From Marthasterias glacialis (lineage: Eukaryota > Echinodermata > Asteroidea > Forcipulatida > Asteriidae): a stretch of 64,000 bases of DNA. Below are positions 1-11,310 of the stretch, piece after piece. Each line of letters begins with the position of its first letter. The first letter of the stretch is position 1. The stretch spans positions 13,923,490 to 13,987,489 of the forward strand of contig OU452230.1 in NCBI GenBank assembly GCA_911728455.2. The letters run 5' to 3'. The position numbers and the translations under genes were made by a program. The notes below the pieces were generated by a model that worked only from the letters and a program-made list of their open reading frames with translations, had not been told where the DNA came from and searched no databases.

Positions 1-195
1 GCAAAATACTGTAAACAAGGATGAAACTCATGATTATCTCCGCATACCTTGCAGGAAAAAATACTGAGCGCTTTGAGATGCCCGTCGGGTGTGATAAAGT
101 GCTATTATATAAGAATTGCGTTTTTCGTTATTATTATGACACTGGTTCCAGTTCAAGCTAAATCAATCAGGCACAGATCCAGCTTTATTTTAATC

Positions 196-223
<28 letters not shown>
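196..223. repeat. G28 homopolymer
   Basis: An uninterrupted run of 28 G lies in an otherwise unassigned flank (1-384). It is able to form G-quadruplex DNA and is prone to length errors in assembly. Confidence 0.95.
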
Positions 224-227
<4 letters not shown>

Positions 228-384
228 CCTAATTGTTTTAAATATTGACCAAAACATCTATTCCATTTCAAGACCCACATGTTCCATTGGTTTGTGTAAA
301 TGACCAGGTTTGATTATTGTTGGGTCGGGCAACGACACATCAGTTAACTGCAGTTAACTGCAATTCTACAGAGATACAATCCTT

Positions 385-1003
385 TAGGGTGGCATGGGTG
401 GCGTGTGCGTACAGCGCTCACCTCTCACCAATGTGTTCCTGGTTTGATTCCCGGCTAGGGCCATATCGTCGGCTCAGAAATAAGGTCATTAACTTCCGTA
501 ATCGACAAAAGGTCGTTAACATTTCCAAACTAAAAAAACAGTTAATAAGATTTAAAAATCAAAAACTAATGTTTGTCTATCCAAAAAGTAGTTTAACCCG
601 TTATTCTAAACTACTTTTTGGATCTACAAACCATTAGTTTTTAATTTTTAAATCTTATTTACTGTTTTTTAGTTTGGAAATGTTAATGACCTTTTGTCGA
701 TTACGGAAGTTAATAACCTTATAGTTCTGAGCCGACGATATGTGAGTAGAGTTGTGCGTTGGTTCTCTGTGCCACAAGGGTTTTTCTCCAAGCCATCTGG
801 TTTTCCTCCCTCAGGAAAAACCAAACACTTTCGATCTCAGGCTGTGCTCCGTGGTTATAATGAGTTGATGTGGATGGCTGCCGAAGGCGTCCTTAAATGT
901 GTGCAGCTTGAACACGTTGTAACCACGTCCTTCGCAATTCAGCTTCTCAGCTGCCAGTCAAGATGATTAGCCTCCAAAGTATTATTATTATTATTGTTAT
1001 TAT
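385..1003 (+). mobile_element. tRNA-derived SINE with ATT tail, split by a foldback insertion
   Basis: The left part has a tRNA-like promoter: an A-box-like TGGCGTGTGCG near 399 and a B box GGTTTGATTCC at 441-451. The body resumes after 741 with a GGTTCTCTGTGCC...GGTTTTCCTCCCTC segment of a kind I associate with invertebrate SINEs. It ends in an (ATT)n tail at 981-1003. The hairpin at 463-741 interrupts it. The left end is approximate. It is not a functional tRNA gene because no acceptor stem closes. Confidence 0.7.
463..741. mobile_element. Near-perfect foldback element (two ~130-bp arms) inside the SINE
   Basis: The outer end ATATCGTCGGCTCAG at 463 reappears as its reverse complement at 727-741. 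The arms stay complementary almost to the centre, around 589-611 (loop near TTTAACCCGTTATTC), with only scattered mismatches. ATAT at both edges could be a 4-bp target duplication or part of the arms. No coding capacity is present. It is probably a MITE or foldback element. Confidence 0.8.
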
Positions 1004-2360
1004 GTGACGACTGGAGTAGGTGATGGCTCAAGTAACTACCTGCGACCTTTAATGCGACTTTAATGAATGTTTTAATTTTTTTATTTGCTTTTTTTATTGG
1101 GGGTGGGGGGGATTTGTCAGCTAAAATAGTAACAGCATTCTAGCCATGCGATGTGACTATAACTACTGTATATCAAAGGCTAGTTTAATCGATTGCATAA
1201 TGGTTGTGCGACGGTAAAATCGGCGCATAACACAGCTTTATAGTCAATGCTGACGCCATCTCAGTTGGTTTGTTTCACCATCGTCTTGGTTAGTTTACCC
1301 ACATCAAATAATCCAAGTGCAGACACCGGTAATATTTACTTATTGGAAGTTATCCAGGGTCTCAGTTAATTATTAATCAAATGGGAACAGGGCTTTAGAC
1401 TGAGTCATTGCGCATTTTTTTATTTTTTATTCTATCGTTACTTCAAAAGATCAGTCTGAGCGACATGATTTAAAAAAATCAAGTACGGCTTCATATGTTT
1501 CAATAAATAGTAAAATTGCTTACACATGCCGAGATCTCTAATTTTTTCTTTGCCATGGCATTATTCAACAGTTTTAATGTTGAGCCCATCTAAAAAATTA
1601 ATAGCCCCACCTTGTTAAGGTACGCATGTGGAAACATACAAATGTATACAAATCTCAGGGGCTTTCAGGAAGTCAACAGTTTCCTGGTTTTCAGGGGTAA
1701 ATAAAAAATGCGCAGTTTGTTTCGCTTCTCACTCCCTACTCCCTCTCTTTCTCTCGTATTATTTTCATTTTACATTTTTGGGGGAGAAGTTTTATCGGAG
1801 GACCTGTGCACCCTGCCACCCTCCCCCCTTCCAGGTCGTGCTTGAAAATTACAACCGTGAATGGCAATAACTTCTTATTGCAATAATGTAGGCCTACTGA
1901 CTTGAAACTTGCATGTTATCAAGTATTGCTGCTGACATGCAGAATTATCTAACAGAATAAAACTCATGAGTATGACACTGGTTCCATTTGAATGGGCTAA
2001 AACAATGAAACCCTCCCAAAAGGAAAATTTTCCTTTACATATGTTATGATGCACTGATTTGAAACTTACATGCATATCAACTGACTAGTGTGCGGATTTC
2101 TTGAGAGGAATACAACTCATGAGTTTGGCACTTGGTACAGTTGAATGAGCTAAAACTATGGAAAAACTTCAAAGGTTGTTAAATGTGGGCAGTTTTAAAA
2201 GTGTAAATTGTCTAATTTCTTGGAAATTTAAAAACATTTATCCTCTTGTGTATGGTTTTCCAATCAATTGATTAATGATTGTTTAATTTTACAAGTCCTA
2301 AATCATTGTTTTGTAAAGTCAAGGCATTATTTAAGCAAAAAATAAACACAATTGGTAAAA
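1004..2360. other. Unassigned flank with two degenerate repeat modules
   Basis: No gene is recognised. Between about 1890 and 2165 two related modules occur about 160 bp apart. Each has CTTGAAACTT or TTTGAAACTT, then ACTCATGAGT, then a GGTTCCATTTGAATG-like stretch. CTTGAAACTTAC also occurs throughout the rolling-circle units of intron 1, so these are probably eroded relatives. The ACTCATGA and GACACTGGTTCC strings also appear at 20-150. Confidence 0.4.
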
Positions 2361-2489
2361 CTAGACATAAGTTTTTGTGACATCACAAAAACAAGGTGTT
2401 CGGAATATGGTAGTTTAAGTTGTTATTTAATGTATCTAAAAATATGAACATAGAAACGTGAAATTGTGCTTTGAAATATATTTAATTTG

Positions 2490-2965
2490 CAGCAGAGAAG
2501 GACCTTCATATGTTCCTAGCTTTTACCATTTTTTAATGAGTAGCTACTTCCGGTTTGACCGGAAGTAAAGGTCAGAGAGGTCACGCAATGTGCAATAGAA
2601 AAGGACCTTCCCAAACCTTGGTATTTTGTGAAAGAATCATGTTCCTACCTCTGACAACTTTAAAAATGAGGAGCTACTTCCGGTTGGACCGGAAGTAGAG
2701 GTCACAAAGGTCACGCAATATCCTACAGAGAAGGACCTTCCCTAACCCTGGTACTTGGTGAAAGAATCATGTTCCTACCTCTGACAACTTTTGAATGAGG
2801 AGCTACTTCTGGTTTGAAGTAGTAGAGGTCACACAGGTCACGCAATATGCAACATAGAAGGACATTCCCTAACCTATAATCTGATGTAAGAATTGTGATT
2901 ATATAATAAAAACTTCTTAAATTATGAATTTTTGAATATTTGAACTTCCGGTTTGAACCGGAAGA
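2490..2965. repeat. Four-unit array with ETS-like palindromes
   Basis: AAGGACCTT or a variant begins at 2499, 2601, 2731 and 2858, so units are 102-130 bp apart. The first two full units contain an ACTTCCGG...CCGGAAGT palindrome (2547, 2672), flanked by GGTCA steroid-receptor-like half-sites. The third unit's palindrome is degenerate. The same array recurs on the opposite strand at about 22750-23130. Confidence 0.75.
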
Positions 2966-3889
2966 CAAGATTACATTGGGGTCATGTCTGTATGGCGATT
3001 ACGCAGTTTTGAATGACCTTTCCGATGATGTATAGATTGTAAAATTCCATTGTGTACTTCAGGAGTTATGATTTTTTGAAATAATAAACTTTGATTTAAT
3101 AAATATGAATATGAAAATAATTAAAAAGAGCTTTATCATATGTATTTCATGGGGACTTCCGGTTTGGGCAGGAAGCGAGGTCAACTCAGGTCACTAAAAA
3201 TTATAAAGAACCGCATACATTTATTGTAACTCGACTCCTGGAGGAAAAACAAGTTACCTTTTTGGTTTTAACTGCCAGGAAAAACAATATTTTTGTGCTT
3301 TCCAAAGTGTTCCTTTTCCACGCAGTGCAATTGGCTGCCGCCAGGTTGTCTGTTCAAAATAGTATTCATATTGCCTTCTATCAAAACATTAACCCTTGCT
3401 GCCCTCCGTTTTGTTCGTCATCTATGTGGTGTCAATAAAATAAAGTGTGTATCGCTAGTGAACGTTGATGGAACTATATCAAATTAACGGTCTCATTTTG
3501 TAACATCACCTTTACTGAACACTGGTGTACTGTACATTCAATCTGATATTTGACAGATTCAAATTCCGAGCTCATTATCTGTATTAAAAAGTTCCAAAAT
3601 TTTATAAAAACTACCCCACTTTGATAAACATTATAAACACAAGTGTGCACGGCTATAGAAATACACGGACATTTTGAAAAGCGATGACTTTACTTCTAAA
3701 CTTTACTTTTAAACAGTTTTACTCAGCGTATCCCGACAACAACTCTCGCGGGGGTAAAGTGCCTCTGGCCCCGCTGTTGCACACTTGTGACTCTCGTACG
3801 TAAGCACGTACGTGATCGGTATATATAGAACGAAAGACGATCATTTTGTCAATTGCATTTTCTCCACCATTATACATTAAACAACTCAC

Positions 3890-4013
3890 GTGAGCATGTG
3901 ATCGTCTCAGTAAAGTCTCCTCTTCCTCTCGCTGTCACCACCCGAATGACATAAAGGGAAACATTTCCACACTGAACTTGGCATGACTTAACAGTTTTTC
4001 TTTGCGTCGCCAT
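3890..4013 (-). pseudogene. Exon-like segment carried by the rolling-circle element (copy 1, open)
   Basis: On the - strand an ATG at 4013 lies in an AATAATGGCG context. It opens MATQRKTVKSCQVQCGNVSL and continues without a stop to CTCAC|GTGAGT, a good donor, at 3890. I do not recognise the protein. Two homologous segments (14942 and 24396 on the + strand) keep the ATG but are broken by stops. The segment is shared by long units of one rolling-circle family, a class known to capture host exons. That it is captured host sequence is inference. Confidence 0.4.
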
Positions 4014-4889
4014 TATTACACACACACAGAACTTAACGACACACCGCAAAGTTCGATGAACTGTGACAAGACCTGACTTGTTGCGTGTAAAAATACACAG
4101 CACAGCATGCAGTAAAAGCCTAGAGTGCACACGCACGAGGTGCAATACAGTAAGGTAACTGTACAGACTCTATCGGCGATCGCGCTAAAAATGGCACTTT
4201 TCACCTTAATATAACTTCGTTATGCAACGGCCAATTTTGTTCAAATTTCCACAATTAGGCTTTTATAGTCGTTATCTATTACTAAAAACTTCATCATGCA
4301 GTTTGCTCAAAAAAAATTCGAAATAAAAAAAAATCTTATTTTTAAACTCGTCATCGTAACAAACTGTAACATTTGATGACGTCATCAACATGATTAATGT
4401 AATATTTTCAAAGGTCATAAACTACATTTTATTTCTTACACCGAAACCATGTCCAAATTCTGTTTCATATTGACTTCACAGCTTAAATTGTGACTTGTTA
4501 AGCATTTTTTGCTTCAACTTCCGGTTTGAACCGGAAGACAAGGTCAAATTGGGGTCATCTCTGTGAGACATTTAATTACTTTTTAAAGACCTTTCCGATG
4601 ATGTATAGATTGTAAAAATCCATTGTGTTCTTCAGGAGTTATGAATTTTTGAAATAATAAACTTTGATTTAATGTAATTCGACACCTGATGACGTCATCA
4701 TGACATCACAACAACGGTTTCGTCTCCTTGCCATGTACTACATGTACCTATGTATGAATTTTCAAGGTTATATGACCTTCGGAAGTGTGCATTTGAAAGT
4801 GGACAATTGCCAGGGAGAAGAAGAAGAAGAAGTATTAAAAAAAAAACGAACAAAAACAAGAGGTCTTCGGACCAGAGTCCAAACACCTA

Positions 4890-6427
4890 ATTACCTTTCT
4901 TGAACTCATATTTGTATGTTGATATTTCACAGACACATAAAATAGGCCTTTACTGTATGTTTTATGGAATACAGGGCGCTATTGTGATGTAAGGGTTTCT
5001 AATTTTGGACAATGAAAAAATGATATTTATACGGTATGGCTTCTCTAGGCCTCCGTAATATTATTTCCCAGAATGCTCAGCTGGAAGCTGCTCAGCATGA
5101 TTTGTGAATTGAAATAGTGTAAATTGAAACTTTTTAAGCGGCCGAAATAAATACTATGTATTTATGACCCTGACAATGTGATATATTTATGTACCTTGTA
5201 GAAATTGCCTAAATACCAAAATATTTTGTATTTTATACAACTTACTAGTGGAGCCTCAATGGAGAGGACAATTTGAAAATGTTAGTTCGTCTGTAAGGGC
5301 TGTTTACATCGCGCATGTTGACGTAAAAAAAATGGTCTCTTCAAAAACAAATTTCCAAATTGATGTAATACTACTTCTACTTGTATGCATACCTCAAGCA
5401 CATTGTTTACAGTACAATGTGTTTGAGGTGTGCATATGAATTTTCTCATTAATTGTTCATTACCTACGTTGAATTTGTTTCTCTTCTTAGTCGGCCCTCA
5501 CCCATCTTTTAAACCAAGTAGGCAATGTACAAGGGTGCGTACTTGTTAATGTCCCCACCCCTTTGAACATCATGGTCAAGTGATTTATTTTTCTATGAGT
5601 AGTTGTTCCTCTATTCGGCTGTCGGCAGCTCTGTATGTCTGCTTTCGCTGTTCTAGTTAATAAGTGCCCAACACAAAATAGCTTGCATTATGAAAGAAAA
5701 ACAAAATATAAGTTCAGTCAAATAAGCCACAAAGCGTATTCTATTTAAGCCAGTTAAATGGCAGATGACATGTATACATGCCAATATTTTCCCTGCCAAA
5801 AATCGAATGTTGTGAAACTTGTCTTTTTGTGGAAAATTGGAATGTACTGAAACGAAGGTTGCCTGGATATTCCATTACGGAGTGTGTGCAGGGCATGCAC
5901 TCACTGTGCGTGATCAAATTCTTCTTTTTTTGTGGGGGGTTCTTGTGTAATTCCCGATTCCAGACCTTTTTGCGATTTACGCTGAATGAATTTGATATTT
6001 TCTCAAAAGAGAAACAATAAATCCCAGTGCTCTAATGAGAACCTTTATTATCTTTGCTTTTTTAGTTAGGGTTTCTTTGTGCCAACGATATTCTCAAAGG
6101 ATAATCATTCGTGACATTCCGATAAATTAATCACATCATGTGGCATGGAACAATTTTGAGAACCTTGGTAGTAAGTGGTTAAGGCGTAGTTTTGACTTTT
6201 ATGACAAGGACACCCTAGTCTGATATAATTTAAAACAAAAATTGAATGTCTTTGAAAATCTGACAGTTTTGGTTACAATTTGCCAAAAATTTTTATTATT
6301 GCATGTTATGTCAGTCCACAGAATCAGCCGAGAGCATCTGGAGTACTTTGCTTTCTACACGTATCTTCGCCGAAGATGAAGATATTGTGATTGTGTTTCA
6401 TCAGTTGTATTAACGGAGCTGAACATC
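4890..6427. promoter_or_regulatory. PIK3C3 5' flank; core promoter not identified
   Basis: No TATA box near the start and no CpG-rich island is evident. A 13-bp palindrome TCTTCGCCGAAGA sits at 6364-6376, about 50 bp before the ATG. A strong hairpin lies at 5381-5439. The promoter and 5' UTR must lie somewhere here or upstream of the antisense rolling-circle element, but the start site cannot be placed from sequence. Confidence 0.3.
5381..5439 (+). other. 26-bp stem, 7-nt loop hairpin
   Basis: The left arm 5381-5406 pairs with 5414-5439, counting G:U pairs, with no bulge; the loop is TTACAGT. The arm contains ACCTCAAGCACATTGT. It is small for an animal microRNA precursor but has the right stem length for a Dicer product. 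It could equally be a short foldback repeat. Confidence 0.5.
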
Positions 6428-6498
6428 ATGGTGGATGAGCCAGACAGGTTTTATTATATCTACAGCTGCGATTTAAATGTTGATGTACAGATTAAAGT
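6428..6498 (+). CDS. PIK3C3: PIK3C3 (VPS34) coding exon 1, start codon to first donor
   Basis: This exon encodes the N-terminus of the class III phosphatidylinositol 3-kinase. The enzyme makes PI3P on endosomal and autophagic membranes, working in complexes with VPS15 and Beclin 1 (known from the family). The ATG at 6428 opens 23 codons plus two bases. The peptide contains FYYIYSCDL and VQIK, close to the vertebrate start (FHYIYSCDL, VQLK). It ends in a good donor (GT|GTAAGT at 6499). The two leftover bases join the T at 34510 to make a valine codon, which proves the phase with exon 2. The start is chosen because it gives a vertebrate-length N-terminus and lies in an ATCATGG context. The 5' UTR limit is not visible. 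Seen: ORF, donor, similarity. Inferred: that the gene is expressed. Confidence 0.95.
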
Positions 6499-8424
6499 GT
6501 AAGTTTAAATTTGATTTTGATTACATACTTGTACTGGATATTTAACTGAATAGGCTTTGACAGTTTTCATTTTCTGGCCAGCTGATATACCATCATGGAC
6601 ATTTTTGGTTCCAGTATATCATCGACCAACATTGCAAAAGTTCAAATTTGAGGCCATTGGACCACAGCTGGCAATATGAACAAAATATACTTTGTAAAAG
6701 GTATCACAGTTATTAAAAAGTTAAAAAGCAAAATTTATTTCAACACTTTATTTGTCTGTAATTTACTTTCCAACCTCAAGGCTGATGCACACACTGTATT
6801 TAGTAGCCAATAATTTTAATGACAACATTGTTCGTTCATTCAGAAATTAGCTGGAGCATGTCCCATGGTTGGTTAATCACAAGGAAGTTATTTGTGTTTT
6901 TACCCATACACTGATGTGTGTTAAACACTGTATACTCAGTACAAAACACACAAATAATAATCTTTATACCTGATGCAAAAATTAATATCTATCACAAGAA
7001 AGTTGTCAACCTTCAGAGTAATCCAGAACATGTGACTATACATGTACCTCTTCCATGTCATCTCAGAGATGGGTCATTCTTCGAAACAGGTCTTCTTGTA
7101 AAAATATCTCACCTGTTTCCCAAGTCTTCTGTAAAGACTGGTTGATACAAAATGCCTTCATGGGCCCTACCCATGCCTAGTCGTCGAAATCAGCGAACCA
7201 GGGCTGAACGAGGGGCTGATCCCAAACTTAACGGCCTCAAAGTCTAACCAAACGGCGTTAGTATTTTCTGGCAATTCATAACCACTACCATCGTGCCAGC
7301 GAAGCCGGGGTCATTAAGGACTGATGTTGAGATCCCAACAGGAGGCGACACACTGTGGAGCTGACTGGCGTGGATCGGTCCCTGGTCAATTCTGCAACCC
7401 TCTACGTTACTCATATGAGATTATATTACAGTTATCACCATTTCTCTGTATCTCTTGTCATCTCCCAGCATCTTTGCCATCTTTGACCTCTCTCAGCATC
7501 TCTTGTCATCTCTGTCGTCTATAAACCGAATGTTGTCATAATTTTTTGGCAAGTCATAACCAACCGGCTATTAACCCAACGATTTCTTGAACACAGGAGG
7601 GCAAGTAACTTTTATGTCATAAAGCTACAAATTCTGTTATAATGTTTCAAGATCAAAATATATCCGGAATCATCCATTTTGTATGAATGTTTCAAGATCA
7701 AAATGTTTCGAGATCAAAATATATCTGATATCATCCATTGTGTTTGTATCCCAAAAAATGTGTACCCAGACACTATCATTATTAAAAACTTTAAATATCA
7801 TTTCCTTGTATATTTGATGAACAAAAAAAGTTTATTACATGTACATGTAAATTTAAAACAATTGGCAACATCTTACCGGTCTCTGCAAATGATGAATCTT
7901 TGGGGTCATGCGTTATATGACATCCCGGATGCTGGCGTAACCAACACGAAAAAGACTATCGACACTACAGATGCTGGTGTAGCCAACACAAAAAAGACTA
8001 TCCACTGCTGACTGATAGGTGACTGCTGGCGGAAAATCTGTATACAACCCAAATGTACCACGAGGCAATGAAGCACTCGACCAAGTTTGGCTGCAATCGG
8101 CTAAAGAACGTGGGAGAAGAAGCTTTTTCTAAATATTATCAAATGACCACTACTGACCACCAGATGACCATTGGCCAAATTTTACGACAATCCATAGATC
8201 TAGGGCAGGTGTCATGGCTGAAGTCGACCAAGTTTGATTTAAAATCGGCTAAATAGTTTAGGAGTTATGACTGTTTTTATTTTGATCACGTGATCGTTTG
8301 CCCTTGGAAAGAAAGAAAGAATTTTTGCATTACAATATATCAACTCGATTTGTTGGGGCTGATATAATGATATAATAGAAAAATGGAGATTGTACTAAGT
8401 GAAAAATGAAAAGGAAAAAATGGG
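6499..8424. other. PIK3C3 intron 1, first part; no gene seen
   Basis: The sequence is AT-rich. A short tandem duplication of a GATGCTGG(C/T)GTA(A/G)CC unit lies at 7928-8003. A related pair of AATGTTTCAAGATCAAAAT strings lies near 7641 and 7684, and a TCTTGTCATCTC/CAGCATC minisatellite-like patch at 7455-7520. A more GC-rich block at 7170-7400 is unassigned. Confidence 0.5.
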
Positions 8425-9500
8425 ATATTATTATTAAGGTGTCACTCACAGATGCATACGACTTGAGGGTGTTGTCTGTTTCAGTTAACACTTCTTCTCA
8501 TTGGCACAGAGTCTTATTCTAGTTGATGTGAGCCAGCCGCAGTATCTACACCGAAAGGATGTTTCCCGTAACCTGGACACAGTACTTGGCATCCTATTGT
8601 GACTGCCAGATCCCTCTTTCCTCTGCTGCGTGGTTCTCGTAATCCTCAGCTGTAGAGATCCAGTTTTTGTCCAGAGAGTGCAGACCTATTCGTGGCAGAG
8701 TCTTCCCAGCAAGGGAGTGGCATCCCAGCTGCTTGCTGATGTAGTGAAGTTTTTGCTAGTTCCCCGTAGAAAACGGCTTTTGGCAGGCAAGAGTCATTCA
8801 TACATAAAAGGTGTCCAGTCCAGCGGAGTTGACTAGACTAGCAACAGTGAACCTTTGTTTTGGTGATGTGGTCAGACCTGCATTTGACAGTTTCTTAATG
8901 TGTCTTTGGTAGATTGTGTAGATTTCGGAGGAGTAGACCAGACATTACCACTACCTTGTACACTTTGCATTTGGTAGATATCTTGATGCCATGCTGTGAC
9001 CAAAGCATCTTGTGTAGATGACCAAAGGAGGATGCTGCAGATTATTCTTTGAAGTCAGTTCACAGTCTAGGCAGTTATCATTTGCAATTGTACTGCATAG
9101 GTAGGTGAATTTGGCTGCTGCTTCAAGAGGCCGATCATCAATTTGGATTGAGGGGTTGGTGTACAGTGTATCAGGTGCAGGTTGAAAGCATGATTTCCGT
9201 CTTCCTTTTATTGACTGCTAAGCCCAGAGGAAGAGGCTTTCATGGCAAATCTGCTGTCTAGGCTTTGTAATTCATCTTTCAGAGTGAACCACCAGAGCCA
9301 CATCATTAGCATATAGCAGTTCTTGCAGACGGACGGATCAAGTTTTTGTGCTTGCTTGGAAACGTCTTAGGTTAAACAGTTTGCCAACCGGGCGAGTTGT
9401 TATGAAGATCCCACCAGTGGTTTCCATTGAAACAACTTCCATAATGGCTTACAAAGTGAACAATGTAGGAACGAGGATACAACATTGTTTTACACTATGT

Positions 9501-9770
9501 TCAATTGCCAAATGATCTTATGAGGAACCAGCAGCTGCAACCTGACCCGTCATGCCATCGTGAAATTTTCTGGTCAGTGTGATGATTTTTTTCTGGGCAG
9601 CCATATTCTACAAGTATTTGCCACAGTACCGTTTTTGTCTCCGAATCAAAGGCATTAGAGAAGTCTATGAATGCTATATAAAGTGGCCTGTTTTGCTGTA
9701 GCCTTCTCTTGTATTTGTCGAAGAGTGAAGACCATATCAATGGTGCTTTGACCCTGCTCAAAAACCACAC
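9501..9770 (-). pseudogene. LINE reverse transcriptase fragment, motif A region
   Basis: An 89-codon open stretch contains PLYIAFIDFSNAFDSETK, the RT palm motif A with its catalytic aspartate. It continues through VLWQILVEYGCPEK before the frame is lost. It is a fragment of the LINE at 8425-11310. Confidence 0.85.
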
Positions 9771-10736
9771 TGACTTTCAGGGAGAAAACTGCCAGCAACA
9801 GATAGTAACTGCTTTAGAATAAACGTCCCAAGGATCTGTCCAGCAATAGACAGAAGAGAGATGACTTGGTAGTTTCGTCAGTCTCGCCTAGACCTCTTTC
9901 GTTTGTGGATGGTGACTATGAGGGCATCCTTGAAGGAAGTTCTTCGGTCTCCAAGCAGTGAAGGTACAAACTGTGAAGTGATGATTTGAGCACTGAGCCA
10001 CTATGCTTAAAAATCTCTGCTGGTAGGATGTCCAAGCCTGGGGATTTCCCATTTGGTATGTGTTCTATGTTTTTGTGACTTCATCAAGAGTCGGTGGACT
10101 GATAAGATCTTCTGGATGTTAATGTATTACATGTAGGTCTAGAAGATCTTCTTTTGTTTCTGGTTACCTCTTCGGAAGAATTTGAAAATGTTCCCGTCAG
10201 CGGTCAAGAAACCCTGAGTTCTCAGTGAGAAATGTGTATCTGTCTTGTGAAAGAACAGTGCAATTCATGATTAGATCTGGTAGGGCCAAAAACTGCCTTA
10301 AGAACTGCGGAGAACCTCTTGGTACTTGTATCATGGGCATCTGCTAACTGCCACAGCTCGGTTGCTTTGGAATTCCACCAACTATCCTGCATGTGTCAGA
10401 GTCGTATTTGCAGGGATGCTTAATTGCTTCATGGAAAAGCTTTGAAGCTGGTTATCCACTGTGTTGGTATGCCTACATGTATATCAGATTGAGTGATAGC
10501 ATGAAAAATGGAGTTTTGTAGGTTCACCTTTGTGCGAATAAGATGGCTGTCTGTGTGAATTTCAGTATCTGTCGCATAGCCCAAATTTTCCACACATCAT
10601 GCAGGTCACACCTCCTGGTGAGAACATAATCCAGTAGATGCCTATTTTTGGAGCTGGGATGGTGCCTTGAGTAGAACCACTTATCTGGCATGTTGAAAAA
10701 TGTGTTAGTGATTGCTATAATGTAGGTTGAACTCTT

Positions 10737-11081
10737 TTATGATTGAGAGAAACAGTTCACTGTTGGTTTCACCTTTTCTCTTCTAAACCTGCCAAGAGGC
10801 CCATCCCAGGTGGAGATATTATCACCAACCAGTGCTTTGAAATTGCTTAGCAGGATGATTTTGTCTTGGGGAGGAGCATTTTGCAGCAGCAGTGAAAGAT
10901 CGCCATAAAACTGGTGCTTGATGTCCTCCTTACTACTTTGTAGGTAGTGTTGGAGCATATGACTACATGTAATAGTGGTGAGAAAGGACTTGTTCCTGAT
11001 TGGAATCTTTAAGATCAGCCTGTCAGAGATTGCCTTTGGTAGAGTGTTCTGTTTTTTGGCCAGGATGTTAGTTATGGCCAA
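10737..11081 (-). pseudogene. LINE APE-type endonuclease fragment
   Basis: The peptide has ISDRLILKIPIRNKSFLTTI and then DKIILLSNFKALVGDN. In related elements the second stretch reads ILLGDFNARVG. The catalytic Asp-Phe-Asn triplet has therefore changed to Asn-Phe-Lys, consistent with a dead copy. Confidence 0.8.
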
Positions 11082-11310
11082 GCTGACACCTGTCTCTATA
11101 TGTTACCCGGCCTCCTTTCCTTACCAAAAAAAGTGTAATTTTTCTCTTGAAGCTCCCTTGACCCAGCTACATGGGTTTTCTGTAGAACAACAATGTCAAT
11201 GGAATATCATTGTGCAGTTCCCTGTCAACAAGAGCTGTGCGTCTTTCTGGTCTATTCTGAAAGTCAAGTAGAGTATGAACATTCCAGGTTGCTAAGGCCC
11301 CCCAAAAAGT

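Larger units (their letters stand above)
2361..4889 (-). mobile_element. Non-autonomous Helitron/Helentron-like element, antisense copy upstream of PIK3C3
   Basis: Read on the - strand it starts at 4889 with TAGGTGTTTGG and a short hairpin. It ends at 2361 with CGAACACC, a stem-loop (GTTTTTGTG/CACAAAAAC) and CTAG, followed by T. An internal copy of the 5' end placed before a terminal stem-loop is the known layout of Helentron/Helitron2 rolling-circle elements. Its body from about 3100 to 4640 is the reverse complement of 14550-15870 and matches 24030-25760 directly. No Rep/helicase ORF is present. Confidence 0.72.
8425..11310 (-). mobile_element. Decayed APE-type LINE (endonuclease, RT, C-terminal zinc-finger region)
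   Basis: Read on the - strand the order is endonuclease start (ATWNV-like, about 11285), endonuclease core (10737-11081), RT (9501-9770), a YADD-box region (YANDVALV, near 9320), a CKVYK region, and a C-terminal two-cysteine finger remnant near 8500. The 3' end has a TAATAAT tail at about 8427. Many frameshifts and stops are present, so it is dead. Order and motifs fit the widespread invertebrate non-LTR elements whose RT motif A reads FIDxxKAFD; the exact clade is not certain. Confidence 0.85.

Noticed and set aside
399..460. A functional tRNA gene
   Set aside because: A B box and a weak A box are present, but there is no acceptor stem or anticodon arm; the flanks are SINE sequence with an ATT tail.
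7170..7400. Ribosomal RNA-like or tRNA-like block
   Set aside because: GC content and wording looked RNA-like, but no conserved rRNA segment or cloverleaf could be recognised.
9501..11081. Host protein-coding gene on the - strand
   Set aside because: The motifs are LINE endonuclease and reverse transcriptase with altered catalytic residues and many frame breaks.
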